Origin: Bacillus sp. NTK071
GTDB lineage: Bacteria > Bacillota > Bacilli > Bacillales > Guptibacillaceae
Direction of reading: 5' to 3'
Assembly: GCF_017303315.1 (NCBI RefSeq)
Contig: NZ_JAFKOI010000015.1
Location: forward strand, 36,835 to 100,834
DNA: 64,000 nucleotides
Shown here: piece by piece, positions 25,194 to 34,858 of the stretch
How positions within the stretch are numbered: the stretch's first letter is position 1
Layout: each line of letters opens with the position of its first letter
Translations under genes and position numbers: made by a program
Notes under the pieces: generated by a model
The model's database searches: none
What the model was told of the DNA's origin: nothing
What the model saw: only the letters and a program-made list of their open reading frames with translations

Positions 25194-26092
25194 TGAAGGC
25201 ACTGAGGTCGTTACTAAAAAGCGAACGTGGAAATGTAGCAGTCATGTTTGCGATTAGCATGACTGTTTTGTTAGGAGCAACCGCAATGGTGGTCGACATT
25301 GGCAGGCTCTATCACGAGAAAAGAATACTCCAAAATGCAATGGATGCGGCAGCACTAGCTGGGGCACAGGGCTTACTAACTAGTCAAGCGAGTGCTTCGA
25401 CACTTGCGAAAGAATATGCGAATAAGAATGAATTTCCAATCGGAAGTGGAGATATAACGATTATGGGTAAGTCAATCAAAGTAGCGAAGGAATCAACTGT
25501 ACCAATGACTTTCGCACGGGTATTTGGTTTCCAGCAAGCATCAGTTAGTGCCACTGCAAAAGCTGAAGTAGGTTTATTAAAATCTGTCAAACGAATAACG
25601 CCGATCGCAATAGAGTATACAGCGATCCCAAATGAAACTGAACTTAAGTGTGAGAATACGGGCGTAAACCATGGTAATTGTGGTTATCTCGACATCAATA
25701 GCAATGGCGCGAGCGGTTTAGCTACAAATATCGTAAACGGTGTGGAGCTTGCACCTGGAACGAAATTTGTACAAACAGAACCAGGGCAGAATTGGGGACC
25801 AGTGAAGAGTGCGTTTCAAACGTTGATTAATAATGATGCTTCAAAATCTCATTGCCAGAGTGCTGCTACAGCGGATAAATCATGTGATCGAATCATTATT
25901 ATTCCCTTAATTAAAACGTGGGCTGGTGTAAATGGGAAGTCGACAGTTGAAATCGTAGGATTTGCCTCTTACTGGCTTGATCGACTTGATGAACCTAAGC
26001 GCATTGTTGGGAAATTTAAAGAAACTGTTTCTTCTGGAGAAATAGGAGGATCCGGTCCTGGAAATGTGTACGGTGTAAAGCTTGTTGAATAA
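25193..26092 (+). CDS. TadG-like pilus assembly protein
   Basis: The roughly 299-residue protein has the N-terminal Tad domain: ERGNVAVMFAISMTVLLGATAMVVDIGRLYHEKRILQNAMDAAALAGA. A large extracellular domain with several cysteines (near 153, 162, 219, 227) follows. A preceding GTG overlaps the TadE stop, but the ATG at 25193 is 7 nt from GAGGG and was chosen. It is shorter than proteobacterial TadG proteins, which carry a VWA domain that is absent here. Confidence 0.88.
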   Translation: MKALRSLLKSERGNVAVMFAISMTVLLGATAMVVDIGRLYHEKRILQNAMDAAALAGAQGLLTSQASASTLAKEYANKNEFPIGSGDITIMGKSIKVAKESTVPMTFARVFGFQQASVSATAKAEVGLLKSVKRITPIAIEYTAIPNETELKCENTGVNHGNCGYLDINSNGASGLATNIVNGVELAPGTKFVQTEPGQNWGPVKSAFQTLINNDASKSHCQSAATADKSCDRIIIIPLIKTWAGVNGKSTVEIVGFASYWLDRLDEPKRIVGKFKETVSSGEIGGSGPGNVYGVKLVE

Positions 26093-26121
26093 TTTTATGG
26101 AAAAAAGCAGGGGGTGGGCAC

Positions 26122-26703
26122 ATGAAAACCAAACGTATTTGGATGTGGTCGCTTATTTTTGGGGTATTCGCTACGCTAATTGTTTATGTAGGATTATTCA
26201 CAAATTTAACGGCTGTAACAACGAGTTCAGAGTCAGAAGTGAAAGAAGCAGAGAAAACAGAAGTTCTAACGGAAGCTGAGGAAACCATCGCAGGGCGTGA
26301 GATGGCAAACCCTATTGCGAAGGTAAGTGAAGGAAAACGTGCTATCTCGATTAACGTCGATCTCGCTAGTGGGGTTTCAGGATATATTGAACCTAATTCA
26401 CATGTAGATGTGGTTGCTTATGAACGAGAGGTAGATGAAGAGAAAGAGAAAGAATATAAAGCAGCAGTACTCGTGCTACAGAACATCAAGGTACTAACTT
26501 CAGGTAAAGCGCCAGATAGTGCAGGCGAAGCCCTACACTATGAAACAGTGACGCTTGAAGTGACGCCAGAAGAAGGGGTTATGCTTAGCCTTGCTGCGAA
26601 GGATGAAAGTGGATTCTATTTAATGTTACGGAATAAAGAAGATGATGGGGTAAGTAAGAAAGCGTTGAAAGAAAAACGTCAGGTCTATAAGGAGAGTAAT
26701 TAA
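26122..26703 (+). CDS. CpaB/RcpC-like pilus assembly protein
   Basis: The 193-residue protein has an N-terminal membrane anchor (about residues 7-27) and an extracytoplasmic part with a conserved RcpC-type stretch: KRAISINVDLASGVSGYIEPNSHVDVVAY, then ALHYETVTLEVTPEEGVMLSLAAKDESGFYLMLRN. It is shorter than Gram-negative CpaB and lacks a clear SAF domain. In Gram-negatives the protein links to the secretin; with no outer membrane here its role is probably at the cell surface. Confidence 0.85.
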   Translation: MKTKRIWMWSLIFGVFATLIVYVGLFTNLTAVTTSSESEVKEAEKTEVLTEAEETIAGREMANPIAKVSEGKRAISINVDLASGVSGYIEPNSHVDVVAYEREVDEEKEKEYKAAVLVLQNIKVLTSGKAPDSAGEALHYETVTLEVTPEEGVMLSLAAKDESGFYLMLRNKEDDGVSKKALKEKRQVYKESN

Positions 26704-27876
26704 ATGAGCTTACAGTGGTATTTTTATTCAGATACAAATGCTAGAGCTGATGAAATTGAAACGATTCTGACAGACAAGAATCAAACGTTAACGAGCTTTT
26801 ACCGTTTAGAAGATCTCCTTAAACAGCTTGAAAGCACTCCAAATGCCGTTCTTTTTCTAAAAGCACATGCTACTTACAACGTCTATGAGCTTTGTCAGGA
26901 AATTTCGTTTAAATATCCGCACATTTATTTAATTGTTATTTCTCCTGAGAATTTAGAGAATACGAAAAAAGCGATGCAAGTTGGTGCTTCCGATATGCTC
27001 ACTTACTCCTCAACAGCTGATGAAATAACAGAAGTTGTTTTCCAAGCTCAGGCTTATATGAAGCAACGAATAAGCAGAGAACCTTCCCTTCAATTAACGA
27101 AAGAGAATAGTCGAGTGATTGCAGTATGTAGTTCTAAAGGTGGAAGTGGCAAAACGTTAGTTACGGTGAATTTAGCTTCTGAATTGGCCAGGGAAGGAAA
27201 GGAAGTAGCTATTATCGATGCCAACTTTCAATTTGGTGATGTGGCTATGTACATTGACATTAAGCCGACAAACTCGATCTATGAGTGGGTGAAAGAAGGG
27301 GTTGAGCGAGGGAACTATGGGATTGAGTCATACTTATCTCATCATAAAAGCGGTGTTTCTATTCTAGCAACGCCTCCTAGACCTGAATTTTTTGAAATCA
27401 TGACAGAAGAACATTTAGAGATTGCTGTGACTGAACTTCGTAAAAGTTATGATGTGATCCTGATTGATGCACCGACATATATCTCGGAAATCCATTTAAA
27501 GAGTCTTGCTCTAGCAGACGAGATCCTTCTTCTAACAACAAGTGAGTTGCCTGACCTTCGGAATAGTAAGCTCTATCTGGATATGATCGAAACGCTCCAT
27601 TTCGATGAGAAGGTCAAAGTCGTCTTAAATCGAGATTCGAAGCACCGAACGGTTGAAGAAAAACGGATGGAAATGATACTACAGAAGCCAATATTTGCAG
27701 TATTACCGGATCAAAAGCTGCTTGCCGTTTCTTCAATTAATGAAGGAATGCCACTTGTCATCAAGTCTGCGAGAAGTCCATTTGCTAAAGGAGTCCAAAC
27801 GCTTGCAACGAAATTGATGCCAACAGTTGAGCAACCGGTGAAAAAGTTGAGACGCCTTGCTTTACTAAGTAGATGA
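26704..27876 (+). CDS. TadZ/CpaE-like ATPase
   Basis: The 390-residue protein has an N-terminal receiver-like domain (about 1-125) and a C-terminal MinD/ParA-type ATPase with deviant Walker A SKGGSGKT at 144-151 and IIDANFQFGDVAMYIDI. TadZ proteins place the pilus machine at specific cell sites. It is encoded directly after the CpaB-like gene and before the secretion ATPase. Confidence 0.9.
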   Translation: MSLQWYFYSDTNARADEIETILTDKNQTLTSFYRLEDLLKQLESTPNAVLFLKAHATYNVYELCQEISFKYPHIYLIVISPENLENTKKAMQVGASDMLTYSSTADEITEVVFQAQAYMKQRISREPSLQLTKENSRVIAVCSSKGGSGKTLVTVNLASELAREGKEVAIIDANFQFGDVAMYIDIKPTNSIYEWVKEGVERGNYGIESYLSHHKSGVSILATPPRPEFFEIMTEEHLEIAVTELRKSYDVILIDAPTYISEIHLKSLALADEILLLTTSELPDLRNSKLYLDMIETLHFDEKVKVVLNRDSKHRTVEEKRMEMILQKPIFAVLPDQKLLAVSSINEGMPLVIKSARSPFAKGVQTLATKLMPTVEQPVKKLRRLALLSR

Positions 27877-27889
27877 AGGAGGGATTCGG

Positions 27890-29224
27890 TTGTCACTGTT
27901 TAAGCGTTATGTTGACGAAGACACGTCTTCACAAATGGTTGAACGAAAAGAACTGAAGGTTGTTAAAACCGCTGATTACAGTAAATTAGAAGAGAGCTTA
28001 CAAAGTTATTTACTAGATGAATTAAAGAAGCAACAATTTAACAAGGAAGAAGAATCCCAGAAAATCAGAGACTGGGGAAAGGGGTTTCTAGATAAGGAAG
28101 GCGAGCGTTTTACGTTTGAGGAGAAGAAATTGTTACTGGAGACGGTAGAGTACGAATTGCTTGGTTACGGGCCGATTTCTCCCTTATTAGATGATCCGAC
28201 TGTATCGGAGATTATGGTTAACGGACCAAAGGATATTTACTATGAGCAATACGGTAAATTGAAAAGAAGTGCATCAACGTTCCGTGATGATTCTCATGTA
28301 AGTCGAGTTATTGAGCGAATTGTCGCACCGCTTGGAAGGCGCATTGATGAAAGCTCTCCAATGGTAGACGCTAGATTACCTGATGGTTCCCGTGTTAACG
28401 CCATTATACCACCGCTCTCATTGAAAGGGCCGTCGCTCACAATTCGTAAATTCTCTGATACGCCTTTTCAAATGAAGGATTTAGTTAGTTATCATACGTT
28501 AAGCAGCGAGATGGCTGAGTTTCTTGAGATGTCAGTAAAGTCCAGACTAAATATTTTTATTAGTGGTGGTACTGGTTCTGGAAAGACCTCTTCACTCAAT
28601 GTCCTATCTTCCTTTATTCCAAATGATGAGCGGATTGTAACGATTGAGGATGCAGCCGAGATCAATCTTTCACAGGACCATATTGTTTCACTCGAGGCAC
28701 GCCCTCCTAATATAGAAGGGAAGGGTGAGATTAATATTCGCGATCTGGTACGTAATGCACTTCGAATGCGTCCCGATCGGATTGTTGTAGGGGAGGTTCG
28801 TGGTGCTGAAGCGCTCGATATGCTTCAGGCAATGAACACTGGACACGATGGGAGTCTAAGTACCGGTCACGCCAATTCCCCAAGAGATATGCTTTCGAGA
28901 CTTGAAACAATGGTTCTAATGGCTGGTTTCGACTTACCATTACGAGCCATTCGTGAACAAATTGCGAATGCGCTTGATCTTATCGTGCAACAAGTAAGGA
29001 TGAAAGACGGATCAAGGAAAATCACACGCATTACGGAAGTGTTAGGAATGGAAGAAGACATTATCGTGCTACAAGATTTGTTCGTTTTTAAAGAAACAGG
29101 AAGAGGTCCAGATGGCAAAGTTCTAGGGGAATTCCAGTCGACTGGTGTTCGACCGCATGTTTCAGAGTTCCTTGAACAAAACGGCTATCAAATCCCTTCA
29201 TCCTGGTTTAAAGAGGTGTGGTAA
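27890..29224 (+). CDS. tadA: TadA/CpaF secretion ATPase
   Basis: The 444-residue protein is the hexameric motor ATPase of the Tad system, with Walker A ISGGTGSGKTSSLNVLSSF, an acidic box VTIEDAAEINL, the histidine box TGHDGSLSTGHANS and a Walker B in RMRPDRIVVGEVRG. It begins with TTG 9 nt after GGAGGG. It powers Flp pilin extrusion through the TadB/TadC platform encoded next. Confidence 0.94.
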   Translation: MSLFKRYVDEDTSSQMVERKELKVVKTADYSKLEESLQSYLLDELKKQQFNKEEESQKIRDWGKGFLDKEGERFTFEEKKLLLETVEYELLGYGPISPLLDDPTVSEIMVNGPKDIYYEQYGKLKRSASTFRDDSHVSRVIERIVAPLGRRIDESSPMVDARLPDGSRVNAIIPPLSLKGPSLTIRKFSDTPFQMKDLVSYHTLSSEMAEFLEMSVKSRLNIFISGGTGSGKTSSLNVLSSFIPNDERIVTIEDAAEINLSQDHIVSLEARPPNIEGKGEINIRDLVRNALRMRPDRIVVGEVRGAEALDMLQAMNTGHDGSLSTGHANSPRDMLSRLETMVLMAGFDLPLRAIREQIANALDLIVQQVRMKDGSRKITRITEVLGMEEDIIVLQDLFVFKETGRGPDGKVLGEFQSTGVRPHVSEFLEQNGYQIPSSWFKEVW

Positions 29225-29225
29225 C

Positions 29226-30185
29226 ATGAGCGATCTTATTATGATTGGAGCGCTTTTGCTCACTTTTACGATCATTTTCTATTTTGTATCAATGCGCTTT
29301 GTAAGAAGGAAGCAGACGAATAAGCGAATTCACACCTTTATTCCACTCTCCATTTCAAGTGAACAGGTTGAGAAGGTAGAAAAAAATAATCTTATAAAAA
29401 AATCTGTTTCGTCGGTATCTCGCTTTTTCGAAGGAATGCAGTTAAGTTCTAAAACGAAGCAGATGTTAGAGCAAGCAGGAAGTCCTATGAAAGAGGAAGA
29501 GTTCCTGGTTGTTCGACTATTTAGTGCATTGGGTGCTAGTGTCAGTCTTTTCCTAATAGGTATTCCGTGGTATGGAGCTATACCGGCAGCATTCATTGGC
29601 TTTGTCATCCCCAGTAGTTATATGAAAAGCAAAGGGAGAAAGCGAGTAAAACTCCTTTCCTATCAGCTTGTCGAAGCGCTTGGAACGATGTCTAATTCAA
29701 TGAGAGCAGGGTTTAGCTTCCTGCAAACGATGCAGTTAATAGGGAAAGAAATGCCTGATCCGATCGGTCCAGAATTTGATCGCGCTGTTCGAGAAATTGG
29801 TATGGGTTTTCCAATGGAAGATGTTTTCACTAGTCTACTAGCCCGCTTGCCAAATAAAGAGCTTGAAGTAGTCGTACAGGCGATTCTCGCTCAGCGTAAA
29901 AGTGGAGGCAATTTAGCACAGCTCATGGATACGATGGAGGACACCATCAGGGGGAGGATTCGAGTGCTAGAAGAGCTGAAAACCTTGACAGCACAGGGGA
30001 AGTTATCATCCGTTATCATTACGGGTTTACCGTTGGTTATGGCGCTTTATTTATTCTTCGTTAGTCCCGATTATTTTGAACCAATGTTAACCAATTCGCT
30101 CGGTATGTTTCTACTTGTTTCTGGGTCGATTTCACTCCTGATTGGCTGGGTTCTTATCCAAAAGATTGTTCGAATTGAGGTGTAG
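29226..30185 (+). CDS. TadB platform protein
   Basis: The 319-residue protein starts at the ATG after a GAGGTG ribosome site; a longer open frame upstream overlaps tadA and is not used. It has N-terminal membrane spans, a GspF-type cytoplasmic domain (LVEALGTMSNSMRAGFSFLQTMQLIGKEM and AILAQRKSGGNLAQLMDTMEDTIRGR) and C-terminal spans. Its stop is adjacent to the start of TadC. Confidence 0.92.
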   Translation: MSDLIMIGALLLTFTIIFYFVSMRFVRRKQTNKRIHTFIPLSISSEQVEKVEKNNLIKKSVSSVSRFFEGMQLSSKTKQMLEQAGSPMKEEEFLVVRLFSALGASVSLFLIGIPWYGAIPAAFIGFVIPSSYMKSKGRKRVKLLSYQLVEALGTMSNSMRAGFSFLQTMQLIGKEMPDPIGPEFDRAVREIGMGFPMEDVFTSLLARLPNKELEVVVQAILAQRKSGGNLAQLMDTMEDTIRGRIRVLEELKTLTAQGKLSSVIITGLPLVMALYLFFVSPDYFEPMLTNSLGMFLLVSGSISLLIGWVLIQKIVRIEV

Positions 30186-30187
30186 TG

Positions 30188-31111
30188 ATGATACCCTTTT
30201 TATTTATGATTTGTGCCTTTCTATTCTTCGTGTTACTGTTTTCCGCCGTTCTTAATACAATCTATCGAAAAGAAATAGCCGTAGAATTTCGTTTCGAACA
30301 GTACTTTGGAAAAAGAGAAGAAACGAGTTCAAAAACTAGGAAAAAAGCGAGCCTGTTATCAAGCCCATTAGTCCAGAAATACTGGGAGATTGGTGTAGAA
30401 CAGGTAAACAAAACCTTCGCAAAGAAAAACCAGAAAAAGTTAGAAATTCTTCTCCATGAAGCTGGATACGGAAACCGATCTCCGGTTGAGTTTCGACTGA
30501 TTCAAATTCTGATTAGTATCACGGGTGGTTTTCTAACTTTTCTACTGATACCTTTCTCAGAAGGGAACAGTTCCTTTACGCTTTTATTAGTATTCGCAGT
30601 TGTCTTCTTATGTTACCGTTACCCACTATTCTATCTTGCTAAGAAAAAAACGAAGCGAATTAAGGTGATCGATAAGGAGATGTCAGACTTCTTCGATATG
30701 GTTAGCTTACTTCTTGAAGCAGGGGTAGGACTTGAGGGAGCAATTTCAAACGTTTGCTCAAGAAAGCCAGGCCCTTTGGCAGATGAATTCAAACAGGCAC
30801 TTGATGAAATGAGACGAGGTAAGTCACGACGTGAAGCTTTCTACAGTCTTAAGAAACGAGTTCCTTCAGAACGTTTTCAAGGTGTTATGATGTCCATCAT
30901 TCAGGCAGATCACCTTGGAGTTGGCATGGCGAAGGTTATCAAAAACTTAACGAACCGTATTCGAGAACAAAGACGTGAGGCAGCTCGTGAACTCGCAATG
31001 AAAGCACCGGTGAAAATGCTCATCCCTATGATTCTCTTTATTTTCCCACCACTTTTCATCGTTATTATTGGCCCTATGGTGGTGAAAATTATTGTGGATG
31101 GTTTAGGGTGA
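30188..31111 (+). CDS. TadC platform protein
   Basis: The 307-residue protein has the same GspF-type layout as TadB: spans near the N-terminus and about 110-155, a cytoplasmic domain (FFDMVSLLLEAGVGLEGAISNVC, QADHLGVGMAKVIKNLTNRIREQRR) and C-terminal spans. A GTG at 30185 overlaps the TadB stop, but the ATG at 30188 is 6 nt from GAGGTG. It is the last gene of the pilus operon, and a terminator follows. Confidence 0.92.
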   Translation: MIPFLFMICAFLFFVLLFSAVLNTIYRKEIAVEFRFEQYFGKREETSSKTRKKASLLSSPLVQKYWEIGVEQVNKTFAKKNQKKLEILLHEAGYGNRSPVEFRLIQILISITGGFLTFLLIPFSEGNSSFTLLLVFAVVFLCYRYPLFYLAKKKTKRIKVIDKEMSDFFDMVSLLLEAGVGLEGAISNVCSRKPGPLADEFKQALDEMRRGKSRREAFYSLKKRVPSERFQGVMMSIIQADHLGVGMAKVIKNLTNRIREQRREAARELAMKAPVKMLIPMILFIFPPLFIVIIGPMVVKIIVDGLG

Positions 31112-31156
31112 ATGGGTACGTATAGATTATTTACTGAACATAATCGAAGCAAATGG

Positions 31157-31185
31157 AAGACACCTTCAAAAGGAGGTGTCTTTTA
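31157..31185 (+). terminator. Terminator of the Tad operon
   Basis: AAGACACCT and AGGTGTCTT form a stem with a short A-rich loop, followed by TTTT. Confidence 0.8.
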
Positions 31186-31272
31186 ACATTGACTACAAAT
31201 TCCAGATCTAATTAGTGATAAGATGAAAAGAAAAGAATAGATGACAATCTAGTCTAATTAGGAGGATATGAT

Positions 31273-32139
31273 ATGCAAGTGATTAAAAAAATTGGTGAAC
31301 GATTCTGGTATCAAACGCCTGTTTCTGAAACGGATCGTCCGATTCTTGGAATGGTTGTTGGTGATAAGCAATCCCTTATGATCGATGCTGGAAATTCAGA
31401 AGCACATGCTAATTATTTTCTGGAAGAGCTTAAGAACAGAGAAGTTCCTAAGCCGACACTACTTGCCCTAACACACTGGCACTGGGATCATATTTTCGGT
31501 TTATCTGCTCTAGATGTTGTTTCAATTTCATCTAAAGAAACAAAGCAAGAAATGGAGAAGCTAGTTCATCTCGATTGGTCAGATCGTGCGTTAGATGAGC
31601 GGGTAAAAGAAGGGACAGAAATTGAATTCTGTGCAGCCGCTATTAAGAAAGAATTCGCGAATCATCGTGATGTTACGATCTCACTACCTGACATGACGTT
31701 CAAAGGCCAAATGGAAATCCATCTTGGTGGCGTTACCTGTCTATTGCAACAAGTTGGTGGGGATCATGCTTCAGATTCAACGGTTATTTATATAAAAGAA
31801 GAAAAAATCCTTTTCCTTGGTGACTGCTTCTATCCAGATATTTTCTCACCCAAAACGAATTACACTGTGAGTACCACACTCACATTATTAGATAAGCTAG
31901 AGGCGTTCGATGCAGAATGGTATATCCTTTCACATGGAACCGCGATTTCGAAAGAAGAATTCATGAAAGAGGTCGCTTTGCTAAGAACAATGGCTTCTTT
32001 AACAAAACAATGCAATGGAGATTGTTCTTGTATGAAAGAAGTGTATAGTAATCAAATGGAAAGAGATTTGAATGAAGATGAAACGGAATTGATTCAGGAA
32101 TTTGTGAATGGGATGGAGATTGAGAACGAAGTAAAATAG
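31273..32139 (+). CDS. MBL-fold metallo-hydrolase
   Basis: The 288-residue metallo-beta-lactamase-fold protein has the metal motif HWHWDH in LALTHWHWDHIFG (near residues 77-82). Further ligand residues lie in VGGDHASDSTVIY and LFLGDCFYPD, and a late His in YILSHGTA. The C-terminus adds a Cys-containing helical part (CNGDCSC). The substrate is unknown. An AGGAGG ribosome site precedes the ATG. Confidence 0.85.
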   Translation: MQVIKKIGERFWYQTPVSETDRPILGMVVGDKQSLMIDAGNSEAHANYFLEELKNREVPKPTLLALTHWHWDHIFGLSALDVVSISSKETKQEMEKLVHLDWSDRALDERVKEGTEIEFCAAAIKKEFANHRDVTISLPDMTFKGQMEIHLGGVTCLLQQVGGDHASDSTVIYIKEEKILFLGDCFYPDIFSPKTNYTVSTTLTLLDKLEAFDAEWYILSHGTAISKEEFMKEVALLRTMASLTKQCNGDCSCMKEVYSNQMERDLNEDETELIQEFVNGMEIENEVK

Positions 32140-32255
32140 TTAACGTTTCAAAAGAAAAGCCTCTCTTATTGGTAAAGTGGAGGACTGGACAAGGTGTGTC
32201 ACGAAATGATTAATAGACTACTACTTTGTTGTGGTTCTATTATGGAGGTGCTCTA

Positions 32256-33482
32256 ATGACATATAGTATGATTTCTCATCTCACGTGTCCAAAATGCAAA
32301 GAAACGTATTCATCAGATTCGATTCAACAACTATGCGCGTGTGGATCGCCATTACTCGTTGAGTACAAGCTAGATGAAGTAAGGAAAAGTTTAACGAAAG
32401 AAGCATTAATCGGCCGTCCGTCGTCTCTTTGGCGCTATCATGAACTGCTTCCTGTAAAGAAAGAAGAAAACGTGATTAGTTTCGAAGAAGGTATGACTCC
32501 TTTATCGAAACTGCCAGTCCTGGGTAAACAAATGGGAATTTCAAATCTGTACATAAAAGACGAGGGAATGGTGCCAACCGGTTCCTTTAAAGCAAGGGGA
32601 GCTTCAGTTGGTATTTCAAAGGCAAAAGAACTAGGCGTGAAGCACCTGGCTATGCCCACAAATGGAAATGCCGGAGCTGCATGGTCTCTATACGCTGCAA
32701 AAGCCAAAATTGAAGCCTACATTGTCATGCCAGAAGACGCGCCAGAAATAACGAGAAAAGAAGTGAGTATTTCAGGGGCAAATCTATTTCTTGTAAATGG
32801 ATTGATCAGTGATGCAGGTAGAATTGTAGCTAACTTAGTGAAGGAGCAGGGCTTTTATGATGCTTCAACTCTGAAGGAACCGTACCGAATTGAAGGAAAG
32901 AAAACGATGGGGTATGAAATTGCCGAACAATTGAATTGGGAATTACCTGATGTCATTCTTTACCCTACAGGTGGAGGAGTTGGGTTAATCGGGATATATA
33001 GAGCTCTTCTAGAACTTAAGGAACTCGGTTGGATTGATGGACAAAAGTTCCCTCGCTTAGTAGCAGTTCAATCAGAAGGCTGCGCGCCACTTGTGAAAGC
33101 CTACCAGGAATGGAAAACAGAGTCAGAGTTCTGGAAGAATTCCGAGACGCATGCGTTCGGAATCAATGTGCCAAAAGCAATTGGTGATTTTCTAGTCCTT
33201 GATGCCATCTATCAAACTGGTGGATGTGCGGTTGCTGTTTCAGAAGATGAAATTAGAGCATCACAAGGTGAGATAGCGAGGGAAGAAGGACAGTTTATTT
33301 GTCCAGAGGGAGCTGCAACGTTTGCAGCAGCAAGACGCTTAAGGGAAACGGATTGGATCAATGAAAATGATCAAGTCGTTTGTTTAAATACAGGGCTTGG
33401 TATTAAGTATCCAGATGCATTTGATGTGGAAGCTCCCTTATTACAACCTTATGACAGACTTTCTTTTTCGGAAAAGAGATAA
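32256..33482 (+). CDS. Threonine synthase-like PLP enzyme with zinc knuckle
   Basis: The 408-residue PLP fold type II enzyme starts after GGAGGTG. It begins with a small zinc knuckle (CPKC, CACG, residues 10-32), then the PLP lysine in GSFKARGASVG, the asparagine loop TNGNAGAAW and a glycine phosphate cradle TGGGVGLIG. This architecture is that of the longer threonine synthases that end threonine biosynthesis from phosphohomoserine. Other fold II lyases are possible, and no thr genes are adjacent. Confidence 0.82.
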   Translation: MTYSMISHLTCPKCKETYSSDSIQQLCACGSPLLVEYKLDEVRKSLTKEALIGRPSSLWRYHELLPVKKEENVISFEEGMTPLSKLPVLGKQMGISNLYIKDEGMVPTGSFKARGASVGISKAKELGVKHLAMPTNGNAGAAWSLYAAKAKIEAYIVMPEDAPEITRKEVSISGANLFLVNGLISDAGRIVANLVKEQGFYDASTLKEPYRIEGKKTMGYEIAEQLNWELPDVILYPTGGGVGLIGIYRALLELKELGWIDGQKFPRLVAVQSEGCAPLVKAYQEWKTESEFWKNSETHAFGINVPKAIGDFLVLDAIYQTGGCAVAVSEDEIRASQGEIAREEGQFICPEGAATFAAARRLRETDWINENDQVVCLNTGLGIKYPDAFDVEAPLLQPYDRLSFSEKR

Positions 33483-33584
33483 GAAGTACTAGAAAATTGG
33501 TGAAATGTCCTATCCATCTGAATAAATTCCTCCACTTAGGGTAATGGAATAACATAAGTATTTTGAAGTGGAGGATGAAAACAA

Positions 33585-34058
33585 ATGCAGAAAATGAACA
33601 GAGGAATTTTAACTGCGATCTCATCGATTGCAATTGCTCAAGGGTTAAAAATTCTAACACATAAAAAAGTGACAGGAGAGTGGGATGTTAAACAGGTTGC
33701 GACAACAGGTGGGATGCCAAGTTCCCATTCGGCAGGCGTGTCAGCACTTGCTACATATATAGCCTCAAATAAAGGATCCCGACATACTGAGACAGCACTT
33801 GCAGCGATATTTGGTGTTATTGTTATGTATGATGCGCAGGGCATTCGTCGTCATACTGGTGAAATAGCACGTCTCGTAAATGATTTAGAAGATAGTTTTG
33901 CTTCTCTATCAGGAGATTTCCCGAGTTTTGAATTTGTAGAAAGAGAGAAAGAGTTGAACGAGATTCTAGGACATCAACCGATTGAGGTTCTTGGTGGAGC
34001 TATTCTGGGTGCTGTACTAGGGTTTGTTTCTGCTAAGGTTGAGAATAGAGAAGGTTGA
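33585..34058 (+). CDS. yuiD: Divergent PAP2 family membrane protein (YuiD-like)
   Basis: The 157-residue protein has the YuiD-type divergent PAP2 core: ATTGGMPSSHSAGVSALATYIA, then MYDAQGIRRHTGEIARLVNDL, with the phosphatase-like SSHS and RRHTGE motifs. A C-terminal HQPIEVLGGAILGAVLG segment follows. It is a probable membrane phosphatase of unknown substrate. A strong hairpin terminator follows. Confidence 0.88.
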   Translation: MQKMNRGILTAISSIAIAQGLKILTHKKVTGEWDVKQVATTGGMPSSHSAGVSALATYIASNKGSRHTETALAAIFGVIVMYDAQGIRRHTGEIARLVNDLEDSFASLSGDFPSFEFVEREKELNEILGHQPIEVLGGAILGAVLGFVSAKVENREG

Positions 34059-34078
34059 GCACTTAGCTATAGACATGA

Positions 34079-34119
34079 GAAGGTGTCGAGGAATGAAGAT
34101 TCCTCGACACCTTCTTTTG
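34079..34119. terminator. Terminator between convergent genes
   Basis: GAAGGTGTCGAGGAAT and ATTCCTCGACACCTTC form a perfect 16 bp stem with a GAAG tetraloop, followed by TTTTGTT. Confidence 0.9.
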
Positions 34120-34124
34120 TTATT

Positions 34125-34604
34125 CTAATCGATCGGATCAGCAGATTTCCCGTACCGTAGAACATCGAATACAGCCATACCATCACTTGGACGACCATCG
34201 TCGTTTCTGAAAGGCAAAAGAGAAAAGAAAATAAAATAGATTGAGAAATACGTAAACTGATAGAAAAACAATGTGACGGGCATCATTTGAGAAATAATTA
34301 AATAGTTAATGACTAGAATGACGATGAGATTAAATAGACTTCCGCCTAAATAAATCGCGATATGAGCCCATGTTTTGTTGTATTTTAATTCCTCATACTG
34401 GCACCAGCCTTCCATAAAGTACTTTCTTCTAACTTCTAACGGGCCTATGTGAAACAGGGTGCGCCCTGTACCTATACAAAATTTAACTTTCCCGCCGAAA
34501 ATTCTCGCAATTAACACGTGACCAGCTTCATGAACTAGCGTTACAATCGGTAAAATAATAAAAAAGTTCACGAGAAACATTGGGATATCATTTAAGGTAA
34601 ACAT
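34125..34604 (-). CDS. M50 family metalloprotease-like membrane protein
   Basis: The 159-residue membrane protein has a zinc-protease HEAGH motif at residues 25-29 in the first membrane segment, as in the site-2 protease/SpoIVFB family. Further spans lie near 83-100 and 109-131. The second conserved motif of M50 proteases (LDG or NPDG) may correspond to RNDDGRPSDG near the C-terminus. No partner or regulator is adjacent. Confidence 0.8.
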   Translation of the reverse strand: MFTLNDIPMFLVNFFIILPIVTLVHEAGHVLIARIFGGKVKFCIGTGRTLFHIGPLEVRRKYFMEGWCQYEELKYNKTWAHIAIYLGGSLFNLIVILVINYLIISQMMPVTLFFYQFTYFSIYFIFFSLLPFRNDDGRPSDGMAVFDVLRYGKSADPID

Positions 34605-34858
34605 GGTTAACCTCCGTGATGTTTTATCTTTTGTTGATGTTGACTCTTGAACAGAACGTTCCCGATTTGGTTTGATAAAAACTCATTTGGAGCAAGAAAC
34701 ATGAAACCGTAATAAAAGAAATAAACTAGATACATTTTTAGTGCTTTTTTTTACAATTGTGGTAAGAGCATTTTGTGCTCCTCTATTTAAAGGAATTGAG
34801 TTGTTAACGTGGTAGTGTAAAGTAATAAGGTAGAAAAAATGAAAGGGGATAATAGTCC

